Source of the DNA: Platycnemis pennipes
Lineage: Eukaryota > Arthropoda > Insecta > Odonata > Platycnemididae
NCBI GenBank assembly: GCA_933228895.1
Contig: OW121855.1
Span: 46,762,698 to 46,826,697, forward strand
Direction of reading: 5' to 3'
Length of the DNA: 64,000 bases
Shown here: positions 46,573-58,017 of the stretch, in pieces
Layout of the letters: each line of letters starts with the position of its first letter
Numbering within the stretch: the stretch's first letter is position 1
Notes under the pieces: model-generated
Databases searched by the model: none
What the model saw: the letters and a program-made list of their open reading frames with translations, nothing else
Told to the model about the DNA's origin: nothing
Program-made: the position numbers and the translations under genes

Positions 46573-47739
46573 AACATTGGTGACTATTTTGGAAGCACTC
46601 TTCGCGAAGTGGAGCAAAATATCGATGCAATCGAAAACGTATACATTAAGGACGCTTTAATTGAGGCAGGAGTTCTACAATTTTTCGAGCGCCACCCACC
46701 TCCTATATTGATTCCTCCCGCAGCACTTCTGATACCATTAACGTGAATGCGTTAGGGACAATTCTGCTTACTTTCCTTGCCGACCCCCCATTTCATTCGG
46801 GACATTTTAAAACCGAGTGCTTTTGACGATATTTCCTACCTCCTTTTCGACACACATTTCCAGCCTGCTCCCCCTTGCTACGCCTCAGTGCTAAGAAAAA
46901 CGAATATTTCCCCTTGAATCAGCCCATAGAAAAACCTCTTCGAATGATTATTTGGTGGTGATAAATTGATAAAACATATGAAACTCTCGTTGATAAAATG
47001 CCTTCATTGTTAAGTGGCATAATTCCGGATATATTTTCGTCTTACACAGATTCTCAGATCCATTTTTAGTAAGTGTAAGAGGAAAGCCAAAGAAAACACG
47101 GCCAGAGTCAATATCCTAGTCATGCGATAAGCATATTCCACTTAACGAGATCTGTTTCCACAGGTAGCCACGAATTGAGCGTGAGGTTCAATAGTATTAC
47201 GCATTTTTTTGTTGGGAAGAGGAATAAATGTCCTGCTATCATTATATGGTTTGGGTTGAAAGTAGTCATGAAAGATTCAAGGATAATATTTTCATTCCTG
47301 TAACCTCCAGATAATCCAGAGGTACGACAGTAAAATAGCGTGCCTGATATTTCGCTTGTTTACATAATAGTCCAAAATTCAGTACATTTTGTTCACAACA
47401 TTCTGTTATGCCTTTCGCGTAGTGCTTTCCTGTTTAAATGCCCTGGAGGACGATATTTCTTACCCTCTGCATAAGCTAATAAGTTGGTTTATCTCAAAAG
47501 TAATGGAACTCGCACCAACAGAATCCATATCTAGTCAAGTGATATAACTAGTAGTATTGCATGCACTTCACTCAATCAGATTTTATCCAATGTGATTGAT
47601 GTCGCCTGATGTTGCAAATATTACTAACATCTGTAAGCGTACCACTGACGCTAGTCACGCTCCTTAAAACCATAGCAGGCTTGTGATTTCCCCCGAGAGT
47701 ATGTTTATGAGTATTCGAAACGCCCAAGCTGGTTTGCAA
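46573..47739. other. Non-coding stretch
   Basis: Near 47069-47110, GTAAGAGGAAAGCCAAAGAA translates as a short RGKPKKTRPES stretch like the linker near the end of some LINE proteins, but it is too short to call. No gene supported. Confidence 0.3.
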
Positions 47740-48960
47740 CATATCCCTTGCGGTGGAGGAAGAATGGGAAATCGAACGCTCACACCATTAAACCATACCT
47801 AAGGGTTCAACCGAGTATGGGAATATCCCTCGCCACCCACAAGTCTCCAGTCTTCCTCCTTCCAAACCTCCCTTGTCCCTTCCTGGAACATTCCTTACCC
47901 CATAACCCCATTCCTAAACCTCTCTCTTAACTATCATAGCCCCCCAGCACCATGCCATCCAACCACCCTGCCTCTCCTAACTATCTCCTCGGAGAAGAGG
48001 GGATACCGTGCGAGGAGGAAGCATTTCCCCTGCCGAAAGTGATCGAAGTTCATTGATTCAGACCCCTATTTTTGTTTCTGCAAGCCCTCCTCCCTCCCTC
48101 CCTCCGTGCCAGACTCCTTCGTCTCACCCTCTTTCTCCCATGACCCCGGCATGACCCCTCCTTCCCTCTTGAACCCTCCCACTCCCAACCCTCCACCTCT
48201 CCACTCACAGCGGTTGAGTTACAGTTTCCCTCCCACACGTCACGGACGCGGCAATATCTCAGCGCCCAAATGTTGCGTGCACGACAGTTGATCAGCTCGG
48301 CGGCGGCAGGAGGAAAAGAAGGAAGCGTCGGCAGGAGGAGGGTTAAAAAGGGAGGGATTTTCGGGAATCTTGGTGGCGTGCTTAGAAGGAAAGGGGAGGG
48401 AGGGGTCAGAAAGCAAGCTTGGAGAAGAGGGACCCAATGAACCAAACCAAGGGGAGGAGAGAGAGAAAGAGAGAAGGGTGTATAAGAGAGAGCAGGAAGG
48501 AGGAAGAAGGGCAAAAAAAATATTGCGGAAACGCTACTTTATCCAAGTTCATCTCCCTGAGAAGGCGCCGCAGGGTGTTCGGGGGAGTTAAGTACGAGAG
48601 TTCGCAACGAGTTTTCTCCCTCACTTTTGTTTTTTTGTTCTCTTTCCCCTCCACTTCAACCCCCCCCCCCCCCCCCCCAGCCCATTTTCTTCCGTCCACG
48701 CAACTTTTGTCACCCCTGATCGACTCCGGGGGGGCGCGGCCCCGCGGCGTGAGGAATCGCAGGAAATCGAGGCCCCCGCACAAGCGGTGGGCGCATTAAC
48801 GAGAAACTGCGCTCGCACGTTCGTTCGGTGCGCTCGGGAGAGGATTGGATAGGACTACAGGGGAGAGACCACATGGGCGGGTGGGAATCATGCCAGGTTT
48901 TTCGCCACCATCGTGCGTACGAACGTGACCGATTAGCGCGCATACCCAATAACTCTTGCT
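47740..48960. other. GC-rich island with a 19-nt poly-C run
   Basis: Pyrimidine-rich at about 47850-48230, purine-rich at about 48300-48530, then mixed GC-rich (GGGGGGGCGCGGCCCCGCGGCG near 48728-48750). A run of 19 C lies at 48660-48678. The frames of up to 154 codons on both strands are low-complexity. The 48700-48960 part is the most CpG-like segment of the window and is a reasonable place to look for a promoter, but no TATA or initiator was identified. Confidence 0.4.
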
Positions 48961-50260
48961 AACCACCTTAACTCAGTCCTGCCCTCCCTATGAAGTTGCG
49001 AAGAAGAAGTGGCACGAATGAGATTTATCTCTGATGTAGTGCTTGAGTAGAACTCCGCAAATAGTATTTACCCTTTGCACTTCTCTATGACTTTAAAATT
49101 AAAGCACACTACTCTTCACAGTTCCATCATGAAAATGACATTTTGCTGAAAAAGACTCATTGAATATATTTCATTATTGAACTGTATTTCATTATTATTT
49201 AAAAAATAAGTACTTTCTGTGTCGCAGAATTGCGCGATAAAGATTTCTGAAGGAGTGGTATGATATCGAAACAGTTAAATTAAAAGGCTTTACCTACAAT
49301 TTAAAATTTACGACCGTTTAAAACCTTAACATTGAATACCAGTACCTATATTAACATGCTTAATCATTCATTTCCTGTCGTCGTAGACTGCCAGTACCAC
49401 ACCCCATCCTTAATGTGCGGGTCCTCATGAAAGATTCGAGACGACAGATTGAAGTGAAAAAAATAATTAATTCGTCCGGCCACAGCAGGGCGGCCATTTG
49501 ATAGATGATGTCACGTTAAAGGCACTATAGGGAAAGGCAACGGGAAATCGCCCTAATTATCTTTTTTCTAAGATTAATCATGGGCTTTTCAGATAAGATA
49601 ATGAATCCTGACAACTACGGAAACCAGCTTAGTGGGACTTGTGTCTTGTTGGGCACTGAGGAAATCCGCGATTGTATTCGTGCAGAATCTTACCAAGTAA
49701 GATGTGACTAGAGTAGTGAAAAACAAGATGAGGAATAGGGCCGAAACAGTTATACAAGAACAGGAAAGTTGGTCCTTAAGTTATGGTGGTGATTCAAGCA
49801 AGTAATGGATGATAAAGACGCGATAACGATGCGATGATGAAAAGAGTATGATAAGAGCGTAATGATTTAAATGAGCAGCCGTTGCGCTAACCCATAGAAA
49901 ATGAAAGCCTCGATGACTTGCAAGTAATAGGATTCTTGGCCGTGGAAAATGAAGGAAATAAAAATGGTTCCTCGTCAGAATAACTGGTTAAGGAAAATAT
50001 CGCAATACGCTAGCAATAAGTAGCCCACACCCTGTAATTGTCTCCAACGCTATGCTCTGAGAGCTTGAGCGGTTCAGTGCGCTGACAGCTGTCTGAGGAA
50101 ACATTTATTGATATCGATTATAGAATCTATCATCGAGGAGGATGGTGGCTTCAATGAAACTCACTTCCGCCATACGAGTGCCATCCTTGACAAACCATAT
50201 GGGTAGGTCATTAGAGCATAATTCTATAAATCTTTCTTGAACCTACCTTTGGAATTTTAA
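48961..50260. other. Non-coding stretch
   Basis: No gene or repeat family recognised. Confidence 0.35.
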
Positions 50261-50264
50261 TTAT

Positions 50265-50345
50265 TAGATATCTTCATATTTTACACTCGAGTCCTGCAGA
50301 CTAAAGATCCGTGGTTCGATTCCCAGTTCATGAAACTCGTTTCCC
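50265..50345 (+). repeat. Partial tRNA-derived SINE
   Basis: A good B box (GTGGTTCGATTCCC, about 50311-50324) follows a short tRNA-like segment. The A-box half is not recognisable. The 3' flank CATGAAACTCGTTTCCCC resembles the flank of the similar unit at 22110-22260. Confidence 0.4.
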
Positions 50346-50678
50346 CTGATAATTTTCAGTACAATTATAATTTTTGTTTGTCTAGCCTCGAGATGGCATC
50401 TGACAACGAAAATGTTATTATACACAATGAATCAATGCTTTTGGATATGCTATGGAATCTACGAGAAAATTGGAATGGCTGGCGTCTCAATTGAAGCGTA
50501 CTCAGGGCTAGAAATCACCAATAAAAATAGAAGATGTATGGTTATCATAGTGCGTATATAGAGACAGTAAGGCGGAGCTGCTCGTTGTCACCACTACACT
50601 TATACACCACAGAAATACTGTAAGAGACGTAAATAAAAGAGGACTATATTAAATAATGCAGGAAGTAAGATAGTGAGT

Positions 50679-51272
50679 ACATCTACATCTACGTGATACC
50701 CTGCAAGCCACCGCGAGGGTGTGTGGCAGGGGGTGAAGTTCGTCAAAATATGCGCTATTGACATGCAACTAGGGTTCTACATGGAAACATGCCAATAATA
50801 TGGGTCACAAACAGCTACCTGGTTAGTATCTACATAGTAATAAAGGGATTGGTTGTTAATACATGCATCATGTGCTACAAACTACTCTACAAAATGTCGC
50901 CTACCTATCTTGACTATCTTTGCTATGCTGCCTATTGTGTTCTCTAGTAGTACGGGGAAAATACCATTTGAAATCTATCAGTACGGCAATCTATTGCTCT
51001 AATCGTATGCATCTGATCGAATCTAGTATAATATGCTGGTATTTTTAATATAAGTACATCTAATATCTTCAGTAAAGCTATCCGTTTTAAATTTCTGTAA
51101 TAGATCTATTTTGTTTTTTAACCTACGATCTCATAATGATTCCCAAACTTATTCTTGTATTAATTCTGATACACTAATAAACCTATCGTAACGCCTTTTA
51201 ACAAACCTAGCTGCTCTACGCTGCACACTGTCTAGCTCTCTAATCAAACATATGTATTTTATTCGGATCCCG
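50679..51272 (-). mobile_element. CR1/Jockey-like LINE, 5'-truncated copy 1
   Basis: On the minus strand the element ends at 50679 in TACATCT-type repeats preceded by the block containing GCAAGCCACC and GTGTGTGGCAGGGGGTG (as read on the plus strand). Upstream lie the 3' untranslated region and the last part of the RT ORF, corresponding to residues around LDSVQRRAARFVK...ERRLKYRLKLL of the copy at 54451-55163. The coding part contains stops and frameshifts. The 5' part, including the catalytic domain, is missing. Confidence 0.8.
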
Positions 51273-51544
51273 GAGTAAAGATGATTTAATTAGTGGATGG
51301 CCAAGCGTAGATTATCTGGTCAGATAATGGATCACAATCTCTGTTTAACGTGTATTAGATTCAGTAAAAGAGATAGGAAATGAACATTAATGATAATTGA
51401 AAATAAAGTAGTCAGATAATTGATTAGAAAAGAATCGACCTGAACCTAAGGTCGATTAGGAGAATTACATTGGTGAGGGTTTTAGTGACAATGGAGGAGG
51501 TGTAATGAGAGCTCTCGGAAAAAATGGAATATGAGGAAAAATAC

Positions 51545-51690
51545 TTACTAAGGTAGTCAGGCTGGTAACGCTACTGGCTGATGACCCAAAGTCGCGGATT
51601 CGAATCCCGCCTCGGCCACTGATTTCGTATGTCATGCTTTTCTTGTGAATTTAGACTACACAGACTAGACTACAAGAAGAAAGTAACGTA
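51545..51690 (+). repeat. tRNA-derived SINE
   Basis: AAGGTAGTCAGGCTGGTAACG (A-box region) is followed about 45 nt later by CGCGGATTCGAATCCCGCC (B box with a perfect T-stem, CGGGA/TCCCG type). After the head comes GCCACTGATTTCG and a short tail with ACTACACAGACTAGACTAC. The spacing of the boxes is tRNA-like. A second unit of similar build lies at about 53380-53465. Confidence 0.55.
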
Positions 51691-52439
51691 CAAGAAGAAA
51701 GTACACTAAGAGACCGGTTTAGCATTTGGAGGATCATAAGGCTTAATTATATTGCCAATAAGAGACTTGGAAACTTACCTTGACCGGTAAAACGCTATCG
51801 ATCTTATCAAAATTTCAGCATGCATTCGAATATAGTCCTTTTAGAACGCTTGGTAAGTGAAAGTGACCCTCTCCGCCGAATGCTGTACACAAGGAGGAGG
51901 GGGAGGCCAGATAAACGTCGCAACTTGCCCCTCCCACGGAAGTAATCGAGAAGGAGAGCGGTTCGCGGGTGCTCTTTTGCTCCTTCCCGTCTTTCAAATT
52001 TCGCGGAAGGAAATGAAAAAAAGCTATAGCTGACGTCGCTCTTGACCGGTTTGAGAAATTTCTCTCAGACCCCAATGACCCAACCCGCGCACCGGTTGTT
52101 GGTTGATGCATCACCGCCCAAAAGGCACGCTAAATTTTCGATAGGTGACTTCATTGCATTTCTTTGAGTCACAAAAGATCCGCCAATTCACTAAAATGTT
52201 TCTGGGATTATCCCCAACCACCTGCCCTCTTTTCTATTTACTTCGAATTTTCTGCTCCTAATCATGGTCACCTTCTACCAAATTTTACACCTATTTTATT
52301 GAATATTTAACTTAGCCTCTTCGTACTTCTCCAAAATCCCTAAGTCTAAGTTCCCTCTGATCCATGTGTAGAAATCTCTTTCACTGAATTTTAAGACACT
52401 CGCCTAATAAAATGTTTCTATATTAACTTTATTAACTAC
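51691..52439. other. Non-coding stretch
   Basis: A modestly GC-rich segment at 51830-52115 contains a 99-codon minus-strand frame without recognised features. No gene supported. Confidence 0.3.
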
Positions 52440-52502
52440 TAGTAGGCTAACATCATTTTGCGTCCAACCGATCTGAGGATTGATGACTAATGATGATGAT
52501 GA
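52440..52502 (+). pseudogene. Short LINE 3' tail with ATG repeats
   Basis: GCGTCCAACCGATCTGAGGATTGATGAC followed by ATGATGATG resembles the end of the 53525-54425 element (AACCAATCC...GATTGTTGACCGATAATG, then ATG repeats). Only about 60 bp are present. Confidence 0.4.
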
Positions 52503-53379
52503 ACCTCATTTTGCTCCTGTCTGGCAACGCTTCATCTGATGGAAAACATTTCTCCTTCATCGCACTATTTTTCAATTATTTGGTCTTTGTAAAGTCACTT
52601 CCGCTGCCTGATATTGGGGAAATGAAACTGCAGCCTCACTCCACACTTTTCCATTTTGCATTGAACTTCGACGAGAGTTGGAGTCAATGTTTCTAAATAA
52701 TTACCCAACAATATGTAATGTGACATGAATCTTCAATGGGGGCGTTTACTCGGAACCGAAATCGCAATTTTGTACACGAAATTGTTAGATGGAAACGAAA
52801 AAAGAAATTAAATGAAAAAATTAATCTTCTAACCATAACCATTCCCTCATAAATCAAAAATTAAAATAAGCAAATGATGACGCCCACCGAAAATGCTGCT
52901 GTGATAACATTGACGTCACTTTCCTCCCGTCCTTGACTGCTCGTATGTTAAGGGGAGGGAGTGAAGGGGGATTCTCGGAAGGTCTGCTCGCACAGATGGT
53001 GTTGTAACTGCTCCGATTGGCAGAGTCAGCTGTGTCCCCCCCTTTGCGATAAGGCGAAGTAGCTTCGCGGGCTCAGTTGTGATTGGACGAAGTCGTTATA
53101 CATCAGGGGTTGCACCACACCCACTTTTCCGAAAGGGTTAAAAACATTAGTTTTTCGACGACTATAACTCGAGAAATAATTGAGAGATCAAAAAACGGAA
53201 AAATACGGGTCTTTTTATTTTACAAACTCTATCATATTCGGCAATAAAAAAATATGGTAAACGACCCCATTATTTTTCTACGACCAAGTATATATCCACA
53301 ATAAGTGGCGAATTAATGAGGGATATGTTAGTGCACGTGGGGAAAATAATGGGAAATTGAAATATTGAGCAGGTCACTG
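52503..53379. other. Non-coding stretch
   Basis: No gene or repeat recognised. A small GC-rich patch lies at about 52920-53130. Confidence 0.3.
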
Positions 53380-53470
53380 GAGGCAGGTTGGCAACGCATC
53401 GATGTGGAAACCCAAATGTCACGGGTTCGAATCTCACTTTGGCTTGGATGTTGTATCTATCTTTGGATTA
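53380..53470 (+). repeat. tRNA-derived SINE head
   Basis: GGCAGGTTGGCAACGC (A-box region) and CACGGGTTCGAATCTC (B box) lie at tRNA-like spacing. It lies directly upstream of the decayed LINE at 53525. Confidence 0.5.
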
Positions 53471-53524
53471 ATATCTTAGATTAAACGGTACGATATAACA
53501 TAATCCGTAGGAGCACCTGAAAAT

Positions 53525-54425
53525 CCAAGTCTACATTATCACAACTCTAGAAGGATTAAGAAAGGAGTGAGACAAGGCTGTGCACTATTTCCCATATTAT
53601 TCAATGTCTGCAACGAGAAACCCAACCAAGAAGTCAAAGAAAAGTCTCCGGGAGTGAATATCCACGGGAATAAATCAACATGTTGTAATTCCCCGACGAC
53701 ATAGCAGTCATGGCAGAAAATGGAAAGAGATTTAAAGAAGTGACTAGGAAATATGGAACAGATATTGACCAAATATCACCTGAAGATCAATAAAAAGAAA
53801 GTATACGGTAGGAGAAAATAGATCAGATCCAATGTTATACTAGGAAAGCAAAAAATTGAGGAGGTGGGAGAGTTCTGTTACCTGGGAAATTGCCAGTAGA
53901 ATTGCCCAAGCAAAAAGGGCATTTACCAGAAGATGATTCTGCTTACAGCTGGAAATACAAGCGTGAAAGCGAGGAAAAATTTTATTAGAACATATATCTG
54001 GAGCATTTTACTATATGCCATCGAAGCATGGATGATAACAGTAGCAGAAAAGTCAAGTCTATAAGCATTTGAAATGTGGTGCTAGCGAAGAATAATGAAA
54101 ATGGACCAAGTGAGTGACAAACGAAGAAGTCTTAAGGGCAGTGAGAGAAAATAGAAGTCTGCTGAAAACCCTAAAACGAAGACGGGACAACTTAATCGGC
54201 CATATCTTAATACACGATGGCGTAATGAAGAATCGTCGAGGGAAAAGTTAACGGGAAGAATGAATAAGACAGGCCTCGTATGAGATAGGTGGAGCAAGTT
54301 GTGAAGGATGTAAAAAAATTACGTTGATATGAAGATGTTGGCCGATAGAAGAATTGAGTGGAGGGCTGCGAGAAACCAATCCTAGGATTGTTGACCGATA
54401 ATGGTGAATGATGATGATTATGGAA
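53525..54425 (+). pseudogene. Decayed LINE, RT palm to 3' end
   Basis: Plus-strand frames, shifted several times, read RIKKGVRQGCALFPILFN (the RT block RxGVRQGCxLSPxLFN), then DIAVMAEN in place of the YADDxxxMAE motif, then RTYIWSILLYAIEAWMITVAEKSSL (the block before the C terminus), FEMWC, and finally MKMLADRRIEWRAARNQS, with a tail of GTTGACCGATAATG and ATG repeats. The order is that of a LINE ORF2 C-terminal half. Stops and frameshifts make it dead. The tail meets the tail of the minus-strand CR1-like copy at 54451, so the two are tail to tail. Confidence 0.75.
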
Positions 54426-54450
54426 CGTCGCATCATGTGACACAAAAATA

Positions 54451-55163
54451 TACATCTACATCTCCATCTACACGATACCCTGCAAGCCACCGTGAGGGTG
54501 TGTGGCAGGGGGTGAAGATCACCAAGCATGCACTACTAACATGCAAACTAGCAACTATATTGTCTCATGCAACTTGATTGTTAGTATCTATAGTATTTAA
54601 GGGGCAAGACATGCATCATGCACTACAGAATACTATAAAATATTTCCCCTACCTATCCCTTTCCTATGTTGCCTATTCTGTTCTCTTATAGAGCGGGGGA
54701 AAATGCCATTTTGAATCTATCGGTACGACAATTTATCTCTTTAATCTTATTTATCAGGTCGACTCTAGCATAATACGCTGGTGTTTTTAATATGTGCCTA
54801 ACATCTTCAGTAAAGCTATCCGATTGAAATGTCTCTAATAGCTTTAATCTGTATTTTAACCTACGCTCTGATAATGATTCCCACCCTAATTCTTGTATTA
54901 ATTCTGATACACTTCTCAACCTATCGTAGCACCTTTTAACGAACCTAGCTGCTCTACGCTGCACACTGTCTAGTTCTATAATCAAACCTAATTCATTAGG
55001 ATCCCATACACTGGCTGCATACTCAAGGTGGGGCCTAACTAATGAAAGTAGCATCGCTCTTTTGTCTTCTCATCACATTTCCCAAGTACTCTTTTTATAA
55101 ATCCTAGCTTTCTCTTCCCTCGGCCGCATATTTCCCGGATGTGTCTACCCCACGATGCAGTAT
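54451..55163 (-). mobile_element. CR1/Jockey-like LINE, 5'-truncated copy 2
   Basis: The minus-strand frame 55054-54686 encodes 122 residues of the RT C-terminal region, with LVRPHLEYAASVWDP, the basic block VQRRAARFVK and ERRLKYRLKLLE. The frame can be followed further upstream to about 55163 (GRHIREIC...LGFIKRVLGKC), with a break near 55054. The 3' untranslated region ends at 54451 in TACATCT-type repeats, as in the copies at 50679 and 61335. The catalytic domain is absent. Its similarity to the copy at 61335 is clear by eye (same blocks in the same order). Confidence 0.85.
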
Positions 55164-55290
55164 TTGTGCAAAGAGTACGAGTGATAATTGGTCTAATTTG
55201 AGAGTAATGGGACGTAAATCAGGAGAATGCTAGGAAGGTGGATTAGAGGGCAAATGATAGAGCGTAAAATATGAAAAAAGGTGTGTTCAA
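55164..55290. other. Short non-coding gap
   Basis: Nothing recognised. Confidence 0.3.
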
Positions 55291-55540
55291 CCCGAAGGTT
55301 GGTTTTTGATATGTGAGGGTAAAGCTCACCCCGTACTAAGCCATTGGCGAGTGAAATTCACACATTCAGGGTAGGGGGGCCAGCTCTTTTCCCTGGGCCA
55401 CCTGCGATTTTTATGAAGTTCTGACACGCAGAAAATTGAATTGGGGGTGTCCAGAAAGCTTCTTGCCCGGAATTTGAACCCAAGACCCTCCGGACAGCAG
55501 CTCAGCGCTCTACTCACTAGGCTACCGTATGATCGGACCG
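55291..55540 (-). repeat. tRNA-derived SINE, family B
   Basis: On the minus strand, GGTAGCCTAGTGAGTAGAGC (A-box region) and TTGGGTTCAAATTCC (B box) lie at tRNA-like spacing (55540-55470). A body follows with CTTTCTGGACACCCCC, CGCAGGTGGCCCAGGG, CTGAATGTGTGAATTTCACTC and GGGTGAGCTTTACCCTC. The body does not resemble family A. Only one copy was seen in this window. Confidence 0.6.
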
Positions 55541-57683
55541 GAAATGAAGGTGGTAAAGAATTTGAAATTGGGTTTGGATGCGGGGCATTTATATAGAGTA
55601 CTGATGGCTAAAGGGGGTTATCGGTGAAAGAATATTTTTAAAAAGGCAGAAGAGGAAGGGATAGAGTTAATGTTCTGCATGGAATGAAGGCAATCATAAG
55701 CTATGTAGATTTAACTGAGAATCAAAGTTTAAAATACGGATTGAACAGGAAGGAAGGCGAACAATTACTTCATTGATTGGTATAGCAGATAGGGACTCAC
55801 CACAAACCTACCTACATTATTTAAATTCCGATAATAATCATAATTTAATTTCTTATCCAAACAATTTCAGGCGCTTAAATGATGGTAGCATATAATTATG
55901 GGTGACTTTCCTCAATAACCATTTGAATACGGGGGACATACGACAGCCATTCACTTGCAAAGGTAAAGGTCAAACTTTCAACCACAAATGTGAACCTTTG
56001 ACCTGGTGGCAATGGTAGCAAAATCAAAGATACTGTTGTCAGCATCAGCCAAGGTACCCAGAGAAAACACGGAAGAATTTCGCTGAAAACCAATACCGCG
56101 AAATCTAAAAACCGCTGAGCTTACTGATGTCAGGGATACTTACAGACTATAATTCATAATTTCTGTGTTTATGCCGATGTAATGGAACTATCACAGTTAT
56201 TTCCACAGTAATAAGAGTACCTAGTAGTCAGAGAATTATTTTTTTAGGCATTAGAGATTCTTTCTCCCATTAAAATCACAAGCAACGAAAAAAATATTGG
56301 AATGTGGAATGAATGACTAAGACATCATCTATTTGCCGTCCCATTGAACAGGACATAAACTGTTTGTAATCAATCTCTTCTCTCAAAAACTGTGATATTT
56401 TTGTCTCAGCCTAGCCTTGGTTGCCTGTATCCCATGCCAAAATAAATAATACTAAATTTATTATTAGGCTAATGCTAATTTGTAGTCCAGAAAGTTTTAC
56501 AATGAAAAAAGTGTCAAATAAGTTAAAAATTTCTCTTTAGTTTTTCATCTCCCGAAGAATTTCTGAGCATCTCCCTTGGATGTGTTTTAATTTTATGTCG
56601 AAACAAACGCGGAGTATTCTCCAATAAATATTCCCCATCACTAATTAATCTATTCCATTAGAGTTGAATTCCTCTCACCACTTAGTTTTCTCACATTTCA
56701 TGGGAACCTAGCTACGAATGCTAATTTTGTGCCACGCATTGATTTTCTCTTGGAATACTGAATCATCACGCCATAAATTATGAATGTGCAACGGGTAACT
56801 CATGGTGGATAAAAGTTGCCCCGACACTCTGCACCCACTCATACTAGTAGGCATTGATGAAGCCGCAAAGTGGCTCATCATTGGAGTTCGTTTATGCTGA
56901 TTTATCGCTGTTGCACATAAGCTATGCACGTAATGCAGGAAACCCATTTTGTTTAATAATGAACGATCAATCAACGTTTAATAATAATGAGAAATCCAAT
57001 AGTGCTCTGATGTATTAATAAAATAGGACGAGTACCAGAATTTATCTTTAAAATGGAAGATAATAGCAAGCAAAATTTTAGACCTCATCATCGCTCAATT
57101 ACTAGTTTTTTAAGTATGTATAGAGCACTCCGCATATAATACTTACTCTTTGATATCATTCATTGACTGTATCCTATTCAAAGGTCTTAATATACGGTAG
57201 CAAAGAAATTTCCCATCTGTATCAAATTTCCGTGAGTGTACTCGGACTACTTACTCCGACCTACAGTGGTCGTATTTAAAGGTCCTTAAAGGTTGATGAG
57301 GTAATATCCTACCGTCTAGCATGTATCATGATTCGAATGTCTTCAGGAAACATCGGGTTACCATATGCCATCTGGATGCGTATTTGACTCTTAAAAAGTT
57401 ACAGCCACAAACAAAATGTGCTACTATGCGGCCATGATTACGTTTTCCTCGCCTTATCGTCATTATTCTGCTTTTGATTAAAATGCAACACTTCATAAGG
57501 TGCTGTGAGGTTCAAATGAATGGCATAGCACCATTTTTAACTCTACCAAATATTATCAATCAATCATAGGTGCATGTTTTTGCAAAGAAACATAACTTTT
57601 AACTTTATTGGTATAAATACACATTAGCTCTTTTATTTCTGTTCTCTACTACGTACACTCAAAATTATTTATTATTTTTACTC
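55541..57683. other. AT-rich non-coding stretch
   Basis: At 55962-56003, AAAGGTCA and TGACCT half-sites stand as an inverted pair about 24 bp apart. By eye this is not enough to call a nuclear-receptor site. No gene or repeat family recognised. Confidence 0.35.
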
Positions 57684-57692
57684 TTTTTCAAT

Positions 57693-58009
57693 CAGGGGCG
57701 TTGGAACTATTTTCGCTGGGAGGGGCTAACCTTGAAAAGTGCCCGGCTCTTAAGAAAATGGCCTTAAGAAAAGGGCCCGGCGCTTATGAAAAGGGCCCGC
57801 ATTTTTTGCGGATAGGAGAGGGTAGATACTAGACATCCACTAAAAGTGCATATGAAGGAGGTAGAGTACGCGTCAGAAGGGAAAAGGCAAGCTGGAAACA
57901 AGTGAAAATTAATTTTTACTAATGAAGACTCATTTCTCATGGGCCCGGGGCAAATTCTAGGGGGGAGGGGGGGATGAATGCCCCCCTGCCCCCTACTTCC
58001 GACGCCGTT
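57693..58009. mobile_element. hAT-like non-autonomous DNA element
   Basis: It begins CAGGGGCGTTGGAAC and ends with sequence whose reverse complement is CGGCGTCGGAAGTAGGGGG, so the ends are imperfect inverted repeats. TTTTCAAT occurs just before it (57685-57692) and just after it (58010-58017), an 8-bp direct repeat as expected for hAT transposition. Internal sequence includes AAAAGGGCCCGGCGC and GGGGGGAGGGGGG with a short complementary CCCCCCTGCCCCC run. No transposase is encoded. The 317-bp length fits a MITE mobilised by an element elsewhere. Confidence 0.65.
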
Positions 58010-58017
58010 TTTTCAAT

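Noticed and set aside
47069..47110. LINE-like RGKPKKTRPES peptide
   Set aside because: Only about eleven residues, without other LINE blocks on either side.
48050..48514. 154-codon minus-strand open frame
   Set aside because: Purine/pyrimidine-biased DNA and a low-complexity product. No domain or splice context.
55962..56003. AGGTCA/TGACCT pair as a nuclear-receptor response element
   Set aside because: The spacing of about 24 bp is not a standard arrangement, and hexamers like these are common in 64 kb.
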